Origin: Magnetospirillum sp. XM-1
Lineage (GTDB): Bacteria; Pseudomonadota; Alphaproteobacteria; Rhodospirillales; Magnetospirillaceae
Assembly (NCBI RefSeq): GCF_001511835.1
Contig: NZ_LN997848.1
Span: 3,004,001 to 3,068,000 of the forward strand
Direction of reading: 5' to 3'
Length of the DNA: 64,000 nt
Shown here: positions 53,495 through 61,694 of the stretch, piece after piece
How positions within the stretch are numbered: position 1 is the first letter of the stretch
Layout: each line of letters begins with the position of its first letter
The notes under the pieces: generated by a model
What the model saw: the letters and a program-made list of their open reading frames with translations, nothing else
Told to the model about the DNA's origin: nothing
Databases searched by the model: none
Position numbers and translations under genes: made by a program

Positions 53495-53917
53495 CTAAGG
53501 CTGCGGCATGCTGTGCCACCAGATGCGCGCCTCGCGGCACAGGCCGCCGGCGAAGCTGGCCTGCAGCATGCCGTCCAGCACCATGCGGGGCAGCGGATCG
53601 CCGGGCTTGCGGTTGGGCAGGCCGGTTCCCGTGGACTTGGCCCAGATCTGGAACAGTTCCTCGGAAGCCACCTGATAGGTGACGTGCCAATGGGCGATGC
53701 CGCCGCCGTCCTGGCTGGCCAGGATCTGGTAGGCGACATGGACGTCTTCCTGGAGCTGCACCCGCTTCCAGTACTCGGCCAGTTCGGCGGTGCCGGTCTG
53801 AACCTGGAACGGGGTGTTGTGGTAGCGCCCGTCGGCGTGGAAAAGCGCGGCGAACCTGGCCGGGTCGCGGCCTTCCCAGGCCGTCTTGTATCCTTGCATG
53901 AAGCCGTTGATGTCCAT
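53495..53917 (-). CDS. SnoaL/NTF2-like fold protein
   Basis: This 140-residue protein has the cone-shaped NTF2-like pattern: a helical start (FMQGYKTAWEGRDPARFAAL), FHADGRYHNTP, an AEYWKRVQLQEDVHVAYQIL stretch, HWHVTYQV and a final ARIWWHSMPQ strand. Families with this fold include small isomerases, hydrolases and ligand carriers, so the reaction cannot be told. It is the first gene of a two-gene unit with a hemerythrin. Its Trp and His content in the pocket is high, which suits a small aromatic ligand; that is a guess. Confidence 0.75.
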   Translation of the reverse strand: MDINGFMQGYKTAWEGRDPARFAALFHADGRYHNTPFQVQTGTAELAEYWKRVQLQEDVHVAYQILASQDGGGIAHWHVTYQVASEELFQIWAKSTGTGLPNRKPGDPLPRMVLDGMLQASFAGGLCREARIWWHSMPQP

Positions 53918-53999
53918 GTCCGTTTTCCCTGCGGTGATTTGTGTTGTTGCGGGCAGGGTAGCCGGATTCTAGGATCGCCGCCACGGGAGTGAAGCGCCA

Positions 54000-54395
54000 A
54001 TGATCATCGGCCTGGGCAACGACCTGGTGGACATCCGCCGCATCGAAGACAGCCTCGAGCGGTTCGGCGAGCGCTTCGTCGCCAAGGTCTTCACTGAAGA
54101 AGAAAAGGCCACCGCCGAACGGCGGGTGGGGGCGGCGCGTTCCGGGGCCTACGCCAAGCGTTTCGCCGCCAAGGAGGCGCTGGTCAAGGCGCTGGGAAAG
54201 CAAGGCGTCGGCTGGCGCGACATCGAGGTGAGAAACGACGGCGAGGGGCGTCCCTGCCTTCGCTTGAGCGGTGGCGCCGCGGCGCTTCTGGCCCGGCGGA
54301 TTCCCGAAGGGATGCAGGCCCGGCTGCACCTTACGCTCACCGACGAATATCCCCTGGCCCAGGCCGTGGTGATCATCGAAGCCGTGCCGGCTTGA
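54000..54395 (+). CDS. acpS: Holo-[acyl-carrier-protein] synthase
   Basis: This 131-residue enzyme transfers phosphopantetheine from CoA to the serine of acyl carrier protein. The metal-binding residues are Asp8 in GLGNDLVDI and Glu59 in KRFAAKEALVKAL; the latter block is diagnostic. The ATG lies directly after a GGGAGTGAAG stretch. It is followed after 93 bp by lepB, as in most alphaproteobacteria. Confidence 0.95.
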   Translation: MIIGLGNDLVDIRRIEDSLERFGERFVAKVFTEEEKATAERRVGAARSGAYAKRFAAKEALVKALGKQGVGWRDIEVRNDGEGRPCLRLSGGAAALLARRIPEGMQARLHLTLTDEYPLAQAVVIIEAVPA

Positions 54396-54488
54396 CAGCC
54401 GGGCCATTGGCTGGCTTGATCTCGGCGGCGCCCTCGGCCTTGTCGAAGGCGGGTGCCATGAATTTCAATGGGATAAGCGGCTCAATTC

Positions 54489-55232
54489 ATGTCTAAAGGC
54501 AAGTCGGGCGGAATGGGCGAGACGATCCGCACCATCGTCTACGCCATGCTGATCGCCGGAGGTGTTCGCACCCTGGCCTTCGAGCCCTTCAACATTCCAT
54601 CGGGATCCATGATCCCCAGCCTGCTGATCGGCGACTACCTGTTCGTCTCCAAATACGCCTACGGCTATTCCCGCTATTCCATGCCGTTCGGCATCGGGCC
54701 GGGCGGCGGCCGGATCATGGACCGGGCGCCCGAGCGCGGCGACGTGATCGTCTTCAAGAAGCCGCCCGAGAACAAGATCGACTACATCAAGCGGGTGGTG
54801 GGCCTGCCCGGCGACCGCATCCAGGTGAAGGGTGGTATCCTCTTCATCAACGGCACCGCCGTGGAGAGGAAGCGGATCGAGGATTTCGTCGAGCGGGACA
54901 AGGACGGCAACATCCTGCGCGCGCCGCAATACGTCGAGACGCTTCCCAACGGGCGCAAGCACAAGATCATCGAATTCCTGGGCGACAACGGCCCCGCCGA
55001 CAACACCATGGAATACGTGGTGCCGCCCGGCCATTACTTCATGATGGGCGACAACCGCGACAATTCGGCGGATTCCCGCTTCCTGTCCGAGGTGGGCTAC
55101 GTTCCGGCCGAGAATTTCGTCGGCCGGGCGGAAATCCTGTTCTTCTCGGGCGACGGCAGCGCGGCGTTGTGGGAAGTCTGGCGTTGGCCCTGGGCCATCC
55201 GCTATTCCCGCCTGCTGCAGGGGATCGAGTAG
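54489..55232 (+). CDS. lepB: Signal peptidase I
   Basis: This 247-residue inner-membrane protease removes signal peptides from exported proteins. One N-terminal helix (about residues 12-28) anchors it. The nucleophile is Ser40 in IPSGSMIPSL, the general base Lys101 in DYIKRVVGLPGD, and the conserved box GDNRDNSADSR is near residue 185. The length is normal. Its stop is three bases before the rnc ATG, so the two are coupled. Confidence 0.96.
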   Translation: MSKGKSGGMGETIRTIVYAMLIAGGVRTLAFEPFNIPSGSMIPSLLIGDYLFVSKYAYGYSRYSMPFGIGPGGGRIMDRAPERGDVIVFKKPPENKIDYIKRVVGLPGDRIQVKGGILFINGTAVERKRIEDFVERDKDGNILRAPQYVETLPNGRKHKIIEFLGDNGPADNTMEYVVPPGHYFMMGDNRDNSADSRFLSEVGYVPAENFVGRAEILFFSGDGSAALWEVWRWPWAIRYSRLLQGIE

Positions 55233-55235
55233 GCG

Positions 55236-55928
55236 ATGGCCGGCTCCGCCGCCGCCGCCGACCTTCATGCGGTGCTGGGCCACGCCTTCACGCGGCCCGA
55301 ATTGCTTTCCCAGGCGCTGACCCATCCCAGCATGCAGCAGGGGCGGCGCACCAAGACCTCGGACCCGTACGAGCGCCTGGAATTCCTGGGCGACCGCGTC
55401 CTGGGCCTGGTGGTGGCCGAGATGCTGTTCGACCGCTTTCCCAACGAGGCCGAGGGCGCCCTGGCGCGCCGTCATGCCGCCCTGGTGCGGCGCGAAGCGG
55501 TGGCGCGCATCGCCAACCAGATCAATCTGGGCCGCCATCTGGTGCTGGCCAGGGGCGAGGACGAGGCCGGCGGGCGGACCAATCCCGGCATCCTGGCCGA
55601 CGCCTGCGAGGCGGTGATCGGGGCGCTCTATGCCGATGCCGGCTTCGCGGTGGCCGCGTCCTTCGTGCGCAATCGCTGGGAGCCCCTGATGGAGGAAGCC
55701 CTGGCGCCGCCCAAGGATGCCAAGACCGGGCTGCAGGAATGGGCCCAGGGGCGGGGATTGCCGCTGCCGCTTTACAAGATTTTGGGTCAGGAAGGTCCGC
55801 CGCATGAGCCGATTTTCCTGATGGAGGTCAGTGTCGAGGGTGTAGGCTCGGCCGTGGGCCGCGGTGCCTCGAAACGGGTGGCGGAGCAGGCGGCAGCCGG
55901 CCTGCTGCTGCAACAGGTGATGAAATGA
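55236..55928 (+). CDS. rnc: Ribonuclease III
   Basis: This 230-residue enzyme cuts double-stranded RNA in rRNA and mRNA processing. The nuclease signature ERLEFLGDRVLGLVVAE holds Glu49 and Asp53, and the second acidic pair is in ADACEAVIGALYADAG. The C-terminal double-stranded RNA-binding domain starts at KTGLQEWAQGRGLPLP and ends in GRGASKRVAEQAAAGLLLQ. It overlaps era by four bases (ATGA). Confidence 0.97.
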   Translation: MAGSAAAADLHAVLGHAFTRPELLSQALTHPSMQQGRRTKTSDPYERLEFLGDRVLGLVVAEMLFDRFPNEAEGALARRHAALVRREAVARIANQINLGRHLVLARGEDEAGGRTNPGILADACEAVIGALYADAGFAVAASFVRNRWEPLMEEALAPPKDAKTGLQEWAQGRGLPLPLYKILGQEGPPHEPIFLMEVSVEGVGSAVGRGASKRVAEQAAAGLLLQQVMK

Positions 55929-56836
55929 ACGAAGTTCCTGAAACCGATCAGCGCTGCGGCTTCGTGGCGGTGGTGGGCGCTCCCAATGCCGGCAAGTCCA
56001 CCCTGGTCAACGCCCTGGTGGGCACCAAGGTGTCCATCGTCTCGCCCAAGGTGCAGACCACCCGCTTCCGGGTGATGGGCATCGCCATGGTCGACGACGC
56101 CCAGGTGGTGCTGGTGGACACCCCCGGCATCTTCAGCCCGAAGAAGCGCCTGGAGCGCGCCATGGTGGCCGCCGCCTGGAACGGCGCCGCCGATGCCGAC
56201 CACGTCTGCCTGCTGGTGGACGCCTCACGCGGCTATGACGACGAGACCAGGGCCATCGTCGAGAAGCTGAAGGAGGCCAACCGCCAGGCCATCCTGGTGC
56301 TGAACAAGGTGGATCTGGTCAAGCGCGAGAAGCTGCTGGGCCTCACCGCCCAGCTGGATGCCGAGGGCATCTTCACCAACGTCTTCATGATCAGCGCCTT
56401 GAAGGGCGACGGCATCGGCGACCTGCTGGCCCATCTGGGCAAGATGGTGGCGCCGGGGCCGTGGATGTTCCCCGAGGATCAGGTCTCCGACCTGCCGCAG
56501 CGCCTGCTGGCCGCCGAGATCACCCGCGAGAAGGCCTTCCTGGCCCTCTACCAGGAACTGCCGTACTCCCTCTATGTCGAGACGGAGAAGTGGGAGGAGA
56601 AGGAGGACGGCTCGGCCCGCATCGATCAGGTGATCTATGTGGAGCGCGAAAGCCAGAAGCCCATCGTGCTGGGCAAGGGCGGCCGCCAGATCAAGGCCAT
56701 CGGCGCTTCCGCCCGCCAGGAACTGGAAGAGCTGCTGGAGCGCCGCGTCCACCTGTTCATCCACATCAAGGTGCGCGAGGACTGGTCGGAAAAGCGCGGC
56801 CATTACTCCGAGCTTGGCCTGGACTTCGATTCGTGA
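55925..56836 (+). CDS. era: GTPase Era
   Basis: This 303-residue GTPase binds the 3' end of 16S rRNA and helps mature the small ribosomal subunit. GTP motifs are GAPNAGKST (Lys24, Ser25), the switch region KVQTTRFRVMG, DTPGI and NKVD. The C-terminal KH domain has VERESQKPIVLGKGGRQIKA. The whole length agrees with the family. It is coupled to rnc upstream and followed after ten bases by a small membrane gene. Confidence 0.97.
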   Translation: MNEVPETDQRCGFVAVVGAPNAGKSTLVNALVGTKVSIVSPKVQTTRFRVMGIAMVDDAQVVLVDTPGIFSPKKRLERAMVAAAWNGAADADHVCLLVDASRGYDDETRAIVEKLKEANRQAILVLNKVDLVKREKLLGLTAQLDAEGIFTNVFMISALKGDGIGDLLAHLGKMVAPGPWMFPEDQVSDLPQRLLAAEITREKAFLALYQELPYSLYVETEKWEEKEDGSARIDQVIYVERESQKPIVLGKGGRQIKAIGASARQELEELLERRVHLFIHIKVREDWSEKRGHYSELGLDFDS

Positions 56837-56846
56837 GGACTGAACC

Positions 56847-57062
56847 ATGAGCCTCCGCGCCATCGCCATTGCCCTGATGTGGGTGGGGGTCGTGGCGCTG
56901 CTGGGGCTGATGGTTCACCGCTTCACCCGGGGCGCCTGGAGCCTCGAGGACGACGACATCCCCGTCATCTCGACCGGCCAGAAGCTGCTGGCCGCCCTGG
57001 CGCTCGGCCTCACCGCCGCCGGGGTGGCGCTGTTCGTGTGGAGCTGGAATGGAATGGGATGA
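56847..57062 (+). CDS. 71-residue protein with two membrane helices
   Basis: This small protein has helices at about residues 4-23 and 47-67 with a short polar loop (TRGAWSLEDDDIPVIS) between them. Both ends would face the same side. The family is not recognised with certainty. It lies between era and recO and overlaps recO by 14 bases, so it is cotranslated with the repair gene. Its conservation in relatives would decide whether it is more than a spacer ORF. The codon pattern looks like real coding sequence. Confidence 0.7.
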   Translation: MSLRAIAIALMWVGVVALLGLMVHRFTRGAWSLEDDDIPVISTGQKLLAALALGLTAAGVALFVWSWNGMG

Positions 57063-57759
57063 CGATTCCATCGTCCTGGCGGTGCGCCGCCATGGCGAGA
57101 CGGGCGCCGTCGCCTCCCTGCTGACCCGCGCCCACGGCCGCCATGCCGGGCTGGTCCATGGCGGACAGGGCAAGGCCAACCGCCCCATCCTCCAGCCCGG
57201 CAACGCGGTGCGGGCCAAATGGAATGCCCGCCTGCCCGAGCAATTGGGCAATTTCAAACTTGAATTGCTGCACGCTTATGCCGCCGCCTTCCTTGACGAC
57301 GCGGCCCGTCTCGCCGCCCTCGGCTCGGCCTGCGCCCTGGTGGAGGCGGCCTTGCCCGAGCGCCAGCCCCATCCCGCCTGCCACGCCGCCCTGGCGGCGC
57401 TGCTGCATGCCCTGGAAGCCGAATCCTGGCCCAGCGTCTATGTCCATTTCGAGCTGGCGCTGCTGCGCGACCTGGGCTTCGGCCTCGACCTCACCGCCTG
57501 CGCCGCCACGGGCCAGACCGACGATCTGGCCTGGGTCAGCCCTAAGACCGGGCGCGCCGTGTCGCGGGCGGCGGGCGAGCCCTATCGCGACAAGCTGTTC
57601 GCTCTGCCCGCCTTTCTGATCGACGGCGGGGAAGGGGATTCCACCGCCATCCGCCAAGGGCTGGAGATGACCGGCTTCTTCCTGCAGCGCCACGTCCTGG
57701 CGCCGCGCCACGCCGAATTGCCGGCGGCGCGAGGGAGGATGATCAGCAAGCTGGAATAG
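57049..57759 (+). CDS. recO: DNA repair protein RecO
   Basis: This 236-residue protein helps RecA load at gaps with RecF and RecR. The N-terminal OB-like domain has DDSIVLAVRRHGETGAVASL and HAGLVHGGQGK, and the rest is helical with FELALLRDLGFGLDL and CAATG near the point where a zinc site would be. Only part of the usual four-cysteine zinc site is visible, as in many alphaproteobacterial RecO proteins. The start lies inside the preceding gene. A family B repeat begins with the stop codon. Confidence 0.9.
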   Translation: MEWDDDSIVLAVRRHGETGAVASLLTRAHGRHAGLVHGGQGKANRPILQPGNAVRAKWNARLPEQLGNFKLELLHAYAAAFLDDAARLAALGSACALVEAALPERQPHPACHAALAALLHALEAESWPSVYVHFELALLRDLGFGLDLTACAATGQTDDLAWVSPKTGRAVSRAAGEPYRDKLFALPAFLIDGGEGDSTAIRQGLEMTGFFLQRHVLAPRHAELPAARGRMISKLE

Positions 57760-57818
57760 ATGCGGGCAGGATGCCCGCGCTCCAAGGGGCTGTCGGAGCG
57801 CGGCCGTCCCGGCCGCAT
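57760..57818. repeat. Dispersed palindromic repeat, family B, copy 2
   Basis: The arms ATGCGGGCAGGATGCCCGCG and GCGGCCGTCCCGGCCGCAT are imperfect inverted repeats around an 11-bp loop. They match the 48.7-kb copy except for a few changes, some of them on both arms. It begins inside the recO stop codon. Confidence 0.8.
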
Positions 57819-57856
57819 CGTCATGCGGATGTCGCATCCCCCTTGACCTTGCTGTG

Positions 57857-57876
57857 ATGAATGAATAATCATTCAT
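57857..57876. promoter_or_regulatory. 20-bp palindrome, candidate operator for the CoA ligase gene
   Basis: ATGAATGA and TCATTCAT flank the spacer ATAA, 31 bp before the CoA ligase start. The shape and AT-rich core are like TetR-family operators of acyl-CoA genes. A further GAATGAGTGTTCA follows. No TetR gene is in this window. Confidence 0.6.
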
Positions 57877-57907
57877 CTGAATGAGTGTTCAGTCAGCGGA
57901 GGATCGA

Positions 57908-59563
57908 ATGAGCTTGTCCAATGGTGCTCCCGGGGGCGTGCCCAGTGCCCATGTGGACCGCTTTGCCCGCGAGTTGCTGCCGCCCCCTGACCTGTGGCCG
58001 GTGTTCGACTACTCTGCGGCGCATCTGTCGCATTATCCCGATCGCATCAACGCGGCGGCCGCGCTGATCGACACCGCCGTAGCCGCCGGGTTCGGCCCTA
58101 AGCCGGTGTTCCATTACGCCGAGGGCACGTGGAGCTACGCCCACCTCAAGGACCGGGCCGAGCGCATCGCCCGCGTGTTGACCGAGGATTTCGGGCTGGT
58201 GCCGGGCAATAGGGTGCTGCTGCGTTCGGCCAACACGCCCATGCTGGTGGCCTGCTGGCTGGCGGTGCTGAAGGCGGGGGGCATCTGCGTCACCACCATG
58301 CCGCTGCTGCGCGCCAAGGAGCTGAGTTTCATCGTCGAAAAGGCCCGCATCAACATCGCGCTGTGTGAGCTGGATTTGGCCGAGGAGATGGAGCTGACGA
58401 GGGCCAAGGTGCCTGAGCTTCGCCACGTCTCCTATTTCACGCCGCTGGGGGAGGGGAAGGTTTCCGACGCCGATCTCGACCGCCGGGCGGGGGCAAAGCC
58501 CGCCGGTTTCGCCAACGTGGACACGGCGGCCGACGACGTGGCGCTGATCACCTTCACCTCGGGAACCACCGGCAATCCCAAGGGCGCCATGCACTTCCAC
58601 CGCGACATCCTGGCGTCGTGCGATTGCTGGCCGCGCCGTCACTCCGTGGACGCGGACGAGATCGTCATCGGCTCGCCCTCCATCGCCTTCACCTACGGCA
58701 AGGCGGCGTTCATGATGTACCCGCTGCGCTATCGCGCCACCGCCGTGCTGGTGCCCAAGCCCTTGCCCGAGCTGATCCTCGAAGGCATCCAGCGCCATCG
58801 CGCCACCAGTCTCTACGCCGTGCCCACCGCCTTCCACGCCATGCTGGGGATGGTGGACAAGTACGACATCTCGTCGCTGAGAAAGGCCTCCTCGGCGGGC
58901 GAGCACCTGCGCCAGAAGCTGTACGACGACTGGCTGGACCGCACCGGGGTCAAGCTGGTCAACGGCATTGGCATGACCGAGATGCTGACCCATTTCATCT
59001 GTCAGTCGGCGGATGTGGCCAAGCCGGGCGCCACCGGCTTTCCCGCCGACGGCTACAGCGCCTGCATCCTGGACGACGACTTCAATCCGCTGCCGGCGGG
59101 CTCCAAGGGCCGCCTGGCGGTGCGCGGCCCCACCGGCTGCCGCTATCTCGACGACCAGGCGCGCCAGGCGGCCTTCGTGCGGAACGGCTGGAACGTCACC
59201 GGCGACATCATGGAGCAGGACGAGGACGGCTGGTTCTGGTACGTGGACCGCTCGGACGACATGATCGTGTCGTCGGGTTACAACATCTCGGCCCAGGAGG
59301 TGGAGCGCGCCATTCTCGAACATCCCAAGGTGTCGGAATGCGCCGTGGTCGGTGTGCCCGACGAGACGCGCGGCACCATCGTCAGGGCCTGCATCGTGCT
59401 GGACAACCCCTCCCAGGCCAGCGAGATGCTGGCCGAGGAGATCCAGAACTTCGTCAAGGCCTCCATCGCGCCCTACAAGTATCCCCGCGACGTCAAGTTC
59501 GTGGAGTTCCTGCCCAAGACCCAGACCGGCAAGATCCAACGCTTCCGCCTTAGGGATTTGTAG
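57908..59563 (+). CDS. AMP-forming acid-CoA ligase (aromatic-acid type candidate)
   Basis: This roughly 551-residue ANL-superfamily enzyme activates a carboxylic acid to its CoA thioester through an acyl-AMP. The AMP-binding P-loop is ITFTSGTTGNPKGAMHFH. Later motifs are GIGMTEML, a DIMEQDEDGWFWYVDRSDD block and the end TQTGKIQRFRLRD with the catalytic Lys. The overall form, with CDCWPRRHSVDADEIVIGS and FTYGKAAFMMYPLR, resembles benzoate/2-aminobenzoate-CoA ligases more than fatty-acid ones. I chose the ATG behind AGCGGAGGA; one nine codons earlier is an alternative. Specific substrate is not proven. A TetR-like operator precedes it. Confidence 0.85.
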   Translation: MSLSNGAPGGVPSAHVDRFARELLPPPDLWPVFDYSAAHLSHYPDRINAAAALIDTAVAAGFGPKPVFHYAEGTWSYAHLKDRAERIARVLTEDFGLVPGNRVLLRSANTPMLVACWLAVLKAGGICVTTMPLLRAKELSFIVEKARINIALCELDLAEEMELTRAKVPELRHVSYFTPLGEGKVSDADLDRRAGAKPAGFANVDTAADDVALITFTSGTTGNPKGAMHFHRDILASCDCWPRRHSVDADEIVIGSPSIAFTYGKAAFMMYPLRYRATAVLVPKPLPELILEGIQRHRATSLYAVPTAFHAMLGMVDKYDISSLRKASSAGEHLRQKLYDDWLDRTGVKLVNGIGMTEMLTHFICQSADVAKPGATGFPADGYSACILDDDFNPLPAGSKGRLAVRGPTGCRYLDDQARQAAFVRNGWNVTGDIMEQDEDGWFWYVDRSDDMIVSSGYNISAQEVERAILEHPKVSECAVVGVPDETRGTIVRACIVLDNPSQASEMLAEEIQNFVKASIAPYKYPRDVKFVEFLPKTQTGKIQRFRLRDL

Positions 59564-59578
59564 GGCAGTCTTGGCGCC

Positions 59579-60205
59579 ATGATCGATTCCATCCAGATAC
59601 TGGGCTTCCTGGCGGCGGCCATGCTGGTCACGCTGTCGCCGGGGCCCGACAATCTGATGATCCTGTCGCTCGGCCTGTCGCGGGGCCGGCGCTCCGGCAT
59701 GGCCTTCGGCCTGGGCTGCGCGCTGGGCTGTCTCAGCCACACCGCCCTGGCGGCGTTGGGCATCAGCGCCGCCATCGCCGCCTCGCCCATGCTGTTCACC
59801 GGACTGAAGCTGGCGGGCGGGGCCTATCTGGTGTGGCTGGGCATCGGGGCGCTGCGCTCCTCTGGCGCCATGCGCATCGACGGCAAGGTGGGGGGCGACG
59901 AATCCCTGGGCCTGCTGTTTCGGCGCGGTCTGCTGGCCAACGCCATCAATCCCAAGGTGATCCTGTTTTTCCTGGCCTTCCTGCCCCAGTTCGTCGATGC
60001 CGACAAGGGGGGCGCGGGATGGCAGACGGCGCAGCTGGGCGTGCTGTTCACATTCCAGGCCTGCGTGCTGTTCGGCCTGATCGGCTGGTTCGCCGGCTCG
60101 CTGGGCGGCTGGCTGGGCCGCCACGGCAGCGCCGGGCTGTGGCTCGACCGGCTGGCCGGCGGCGTGTTCGTGGCCCTGGGGGCCAAGCTGATCCTCGACC
60201 GATGA
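59579..60205 (+). CDS. LysE/RhtB-family exporter
   Basis: This 208-residue membrane protein with six helices exports amino acids or related small compounds. The start FLAAAMLVTLSPGPDNLMIL carries the family's Pro-Gly-Pro motif, and the block AGGAYLVWLGIGALRS and NPKVILFFLAFLPQFVD are also diagnostic. It starts 15 bases after the CoA ligase stop, so the two may be transcribed together. Its stop overlaps the next ATG. Confidence 0.93.
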   Translation: MIDSIQILGFLAAAMLVTLSPGPDNLMILSLGLSRGRRSGMAFGLGCALGCLSHTALAALGISAAIAASPMLFTGLKLAGGAYLVWLGIGALRSSGAMRIDGKVGGDESLGLLFRRGLLANAINPKVILFFLAFLPQFVDADKGGAGWQTAQLGVLFTFQACVLFGLIGWFAGSLGGWLGRHGSAGLWLDRLAGGVFVALGAKLILDR

Positions 60206-60450
60206 AGGACTGGTTCGTCTACGTCCTGCTGAACGGGGCCGATATCGCCTATACCGGCATCGCGCTGGACGTGGACGACCGTCTGGCCCGCCACAACGCC
60301 GGCGAGGGGGCCAAGTTCACCCGGGGGCGCGGCCCCTGGCGGCTGATCCATGTGGAAGGTCCGCTGCCCCATGGCGACGCGCTCCGGCGCGAGGCGGAGA
60401 TCAAGCGCGACCAGGCCTTCAAGCGGGCACTGAAATCCGCCGGGGCCTGA
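60202..60450 (+). CDS. GIY-YIG domain protein (UPF0213-like)
   Basis: This 82-residue protein is a minimal GIY-YIG nuclease domain. It has WFVYVLLNGADIAYTGIALD with the GIY and YIG variants Tyr-Val-Leu and Tyr-Thr-Gly, the conserved Arg in DDRLARHNAGEGAKFTRGR and the Glu in HVEGPLP. These are the residues used for hydrolysis in the superfamily. It overlaps the exporter by four bases and its 3' end overlaps the convergent MFS gene by 32 bases. The DNA substrate of this small family is not known. Confidence 0.9.
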   Translation: MKDWFVYVLLNGADIAYTGIALDVDDRLARHNAGEGAKFTRGRGPWRLIHVEGPLPHGDALRREAEIKRDQAFKRALKSAGA

Positions 60451-61588
60451 CCGCCAGTTCGAGCCCCAGGGCCAGGACCAGGGCGGCTCCTCCCAGGGCG
60501 AACAGCATTCCATAAGCGCCGCCGCTGGTGGTGAAGACCCAGGCCAGGCCGTAGGCGCCCGCCGCCTGCCCCAGGGCGAAGGCGGCGGTGGTGCGGCTCC
60601 AGGCGGCGCGTTGCGCGCCGAAATCTCCGGGCAGCAATTCCCGCACCCGGCCGAGGACGACCGGCACCACGCCGGGGGTGAAGCCGCCCATGATGAAGCC
60701 GGAAACGCCCAGCCAGCCGATTTCGCGGGTCGTCGCGGTCGCCGCGACCACCAGGGCCTGGGTGACCAGCGCCGCCCGCAGCACCACGCCGAAGCCGAAA
60801 CGGTCGCCGAGGCGGCCCAGGACCACCGGCCCCACCGAGGCCCCCAGTCCGAACAGCAGCCAGATGGCCGCGCCGCGCTCGATTCCCTGGCCCAGGCCGC
60901 GCGCCACCAGATCCACCAGGAACACCATGTGCGGCACCAGCCCGAAGGCGTTCAGCGCGTAGACGCCCATCAGGGCGCGCAGGCGGGGATCGCGGGGCAG
61001 GGGAACCTGATTGCCGGCGGGCGGCACGGAATCCTCGGGCCAGCCGCGCCACGCCGCCAGGGTAAAGACCAGACACAGCAGGCCAAGCACGATCCAGGTG
61101 GCGGCCATGCCCTGGGCCAGCAGGGGCGGCAGCAGGATCGACGAGGCGACGGCGCCCAGGCCGACGCCGGCGAAGATCAGCCCGCCGGCCAGTCCGCGCC
61201 GCGATTCCGGCACATGGGGCAGCGCCAGGGTGGCGGCCAGCACCATGATCACGCCGCCAGCCAGCCCTGAGGCGAAGCGCCAGACGAAGAACCAGGCGAA
61301 GGGCAAGGGCTGGGCGCACAGCAGGAAGGAGAGCGCGATGACGGCCATCATGGCCTTGAGAGCCCCGGCGGGGCCCAGGCGGCGGCCCAGCGCGCGGGCC
61401 GAAAGCGCCCCGGCCAGATAGCCGGCCAGATTGGCGGCCCCCAGATAGGCGGCGGCCGAGGCGGAAAACCAGCCCTCCGCCACCAAAGCGGGGATCAGCG
61501 GCGAATAGGCGAAGCGGGCCAGGCCGATTCCCACCAGATTGGCGAGCAGGGCCGAGACGGTGGATCGCCAGGGACCGGGACGGGGCAT
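60419..61588 (-). CDS. MFS transporter (YbfB/YjiJ-like)
   Basis: This 389-residue protein has 12 predicted membrane helices. The start, SALLANLVGIGLARFAYSPL and the block YLGAANLAGYLAGAL, is typical of the YbfB/YjiJ family of major facilitator carriers. The mid-loop is rich in Pro/Arg. AAGGAG lies before the ATG. It is divergent from a LysR-type gene, the usual layout of a regulator and its target. The substrate is unknown. Confidence 0.88.
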   Translation of the reverse strand: MPRPGPWRSTVSALLANLVGIGLARFAYSPLIPALVAEGWFSASAAAYLGAANLAGYLAGALSARALGRRLGPAGALKAMMAVIALSFLLCAQPLPFAWFFVWRFASGLAGGVIMVLAATLALPHVPESRRGLAGGLIFAGVGLGAVASSILLPPLLAQGMAATWIVLGLLCLVFTLAAWRGWPEDSVPPAGNQVPLPRDPRLRALMGVYALNAFGLVPHMVFLVDLVARGLGQGIERGAAIWLLFGLGASVGPVVLGRLGDRFGFGVVLRAALVTQALVVAATATTREIGWLGVSGFIMGGFTPGVVPVVLGRVRELLPGDFGAQRAAWSRTTAAFALGQAAGAYGLAWVFTTSGGAYGMLFALGGAALVLALGLELAVRPRRISVPA

Positions 61589-61662
61589 GGTGCGCTCCTT
61601 TGAAACCGAGACAACCCTATGCCTCCGCCGTATTCATTGGAAACGATTTGATGTGATACGAT

Positions 61663-61681
61663 CCATCTTTCATCAAGATGG
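61663..61681. promoter_or_regulatory. Candidate LysR-type operator
   Basis: CCATCTT and AAGATGG flank a five-base spacer and contain a T-N11-A core, the usual LysR-box form. It is in the 106-bp gap between the divergent MFS and LysR genes. Confidence 0.5.
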
Positions 61682-61694
61682 CTTTGGGGGCGTC

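Noticed and set aside
53068..54000. A 310-codon frame joining the third hemerythrin with upstream sequence
   Set aside because: The upstream part is the out-of-frame shadow of the SnoaL-like gene; the hemerythrin has its own start at a normal place.
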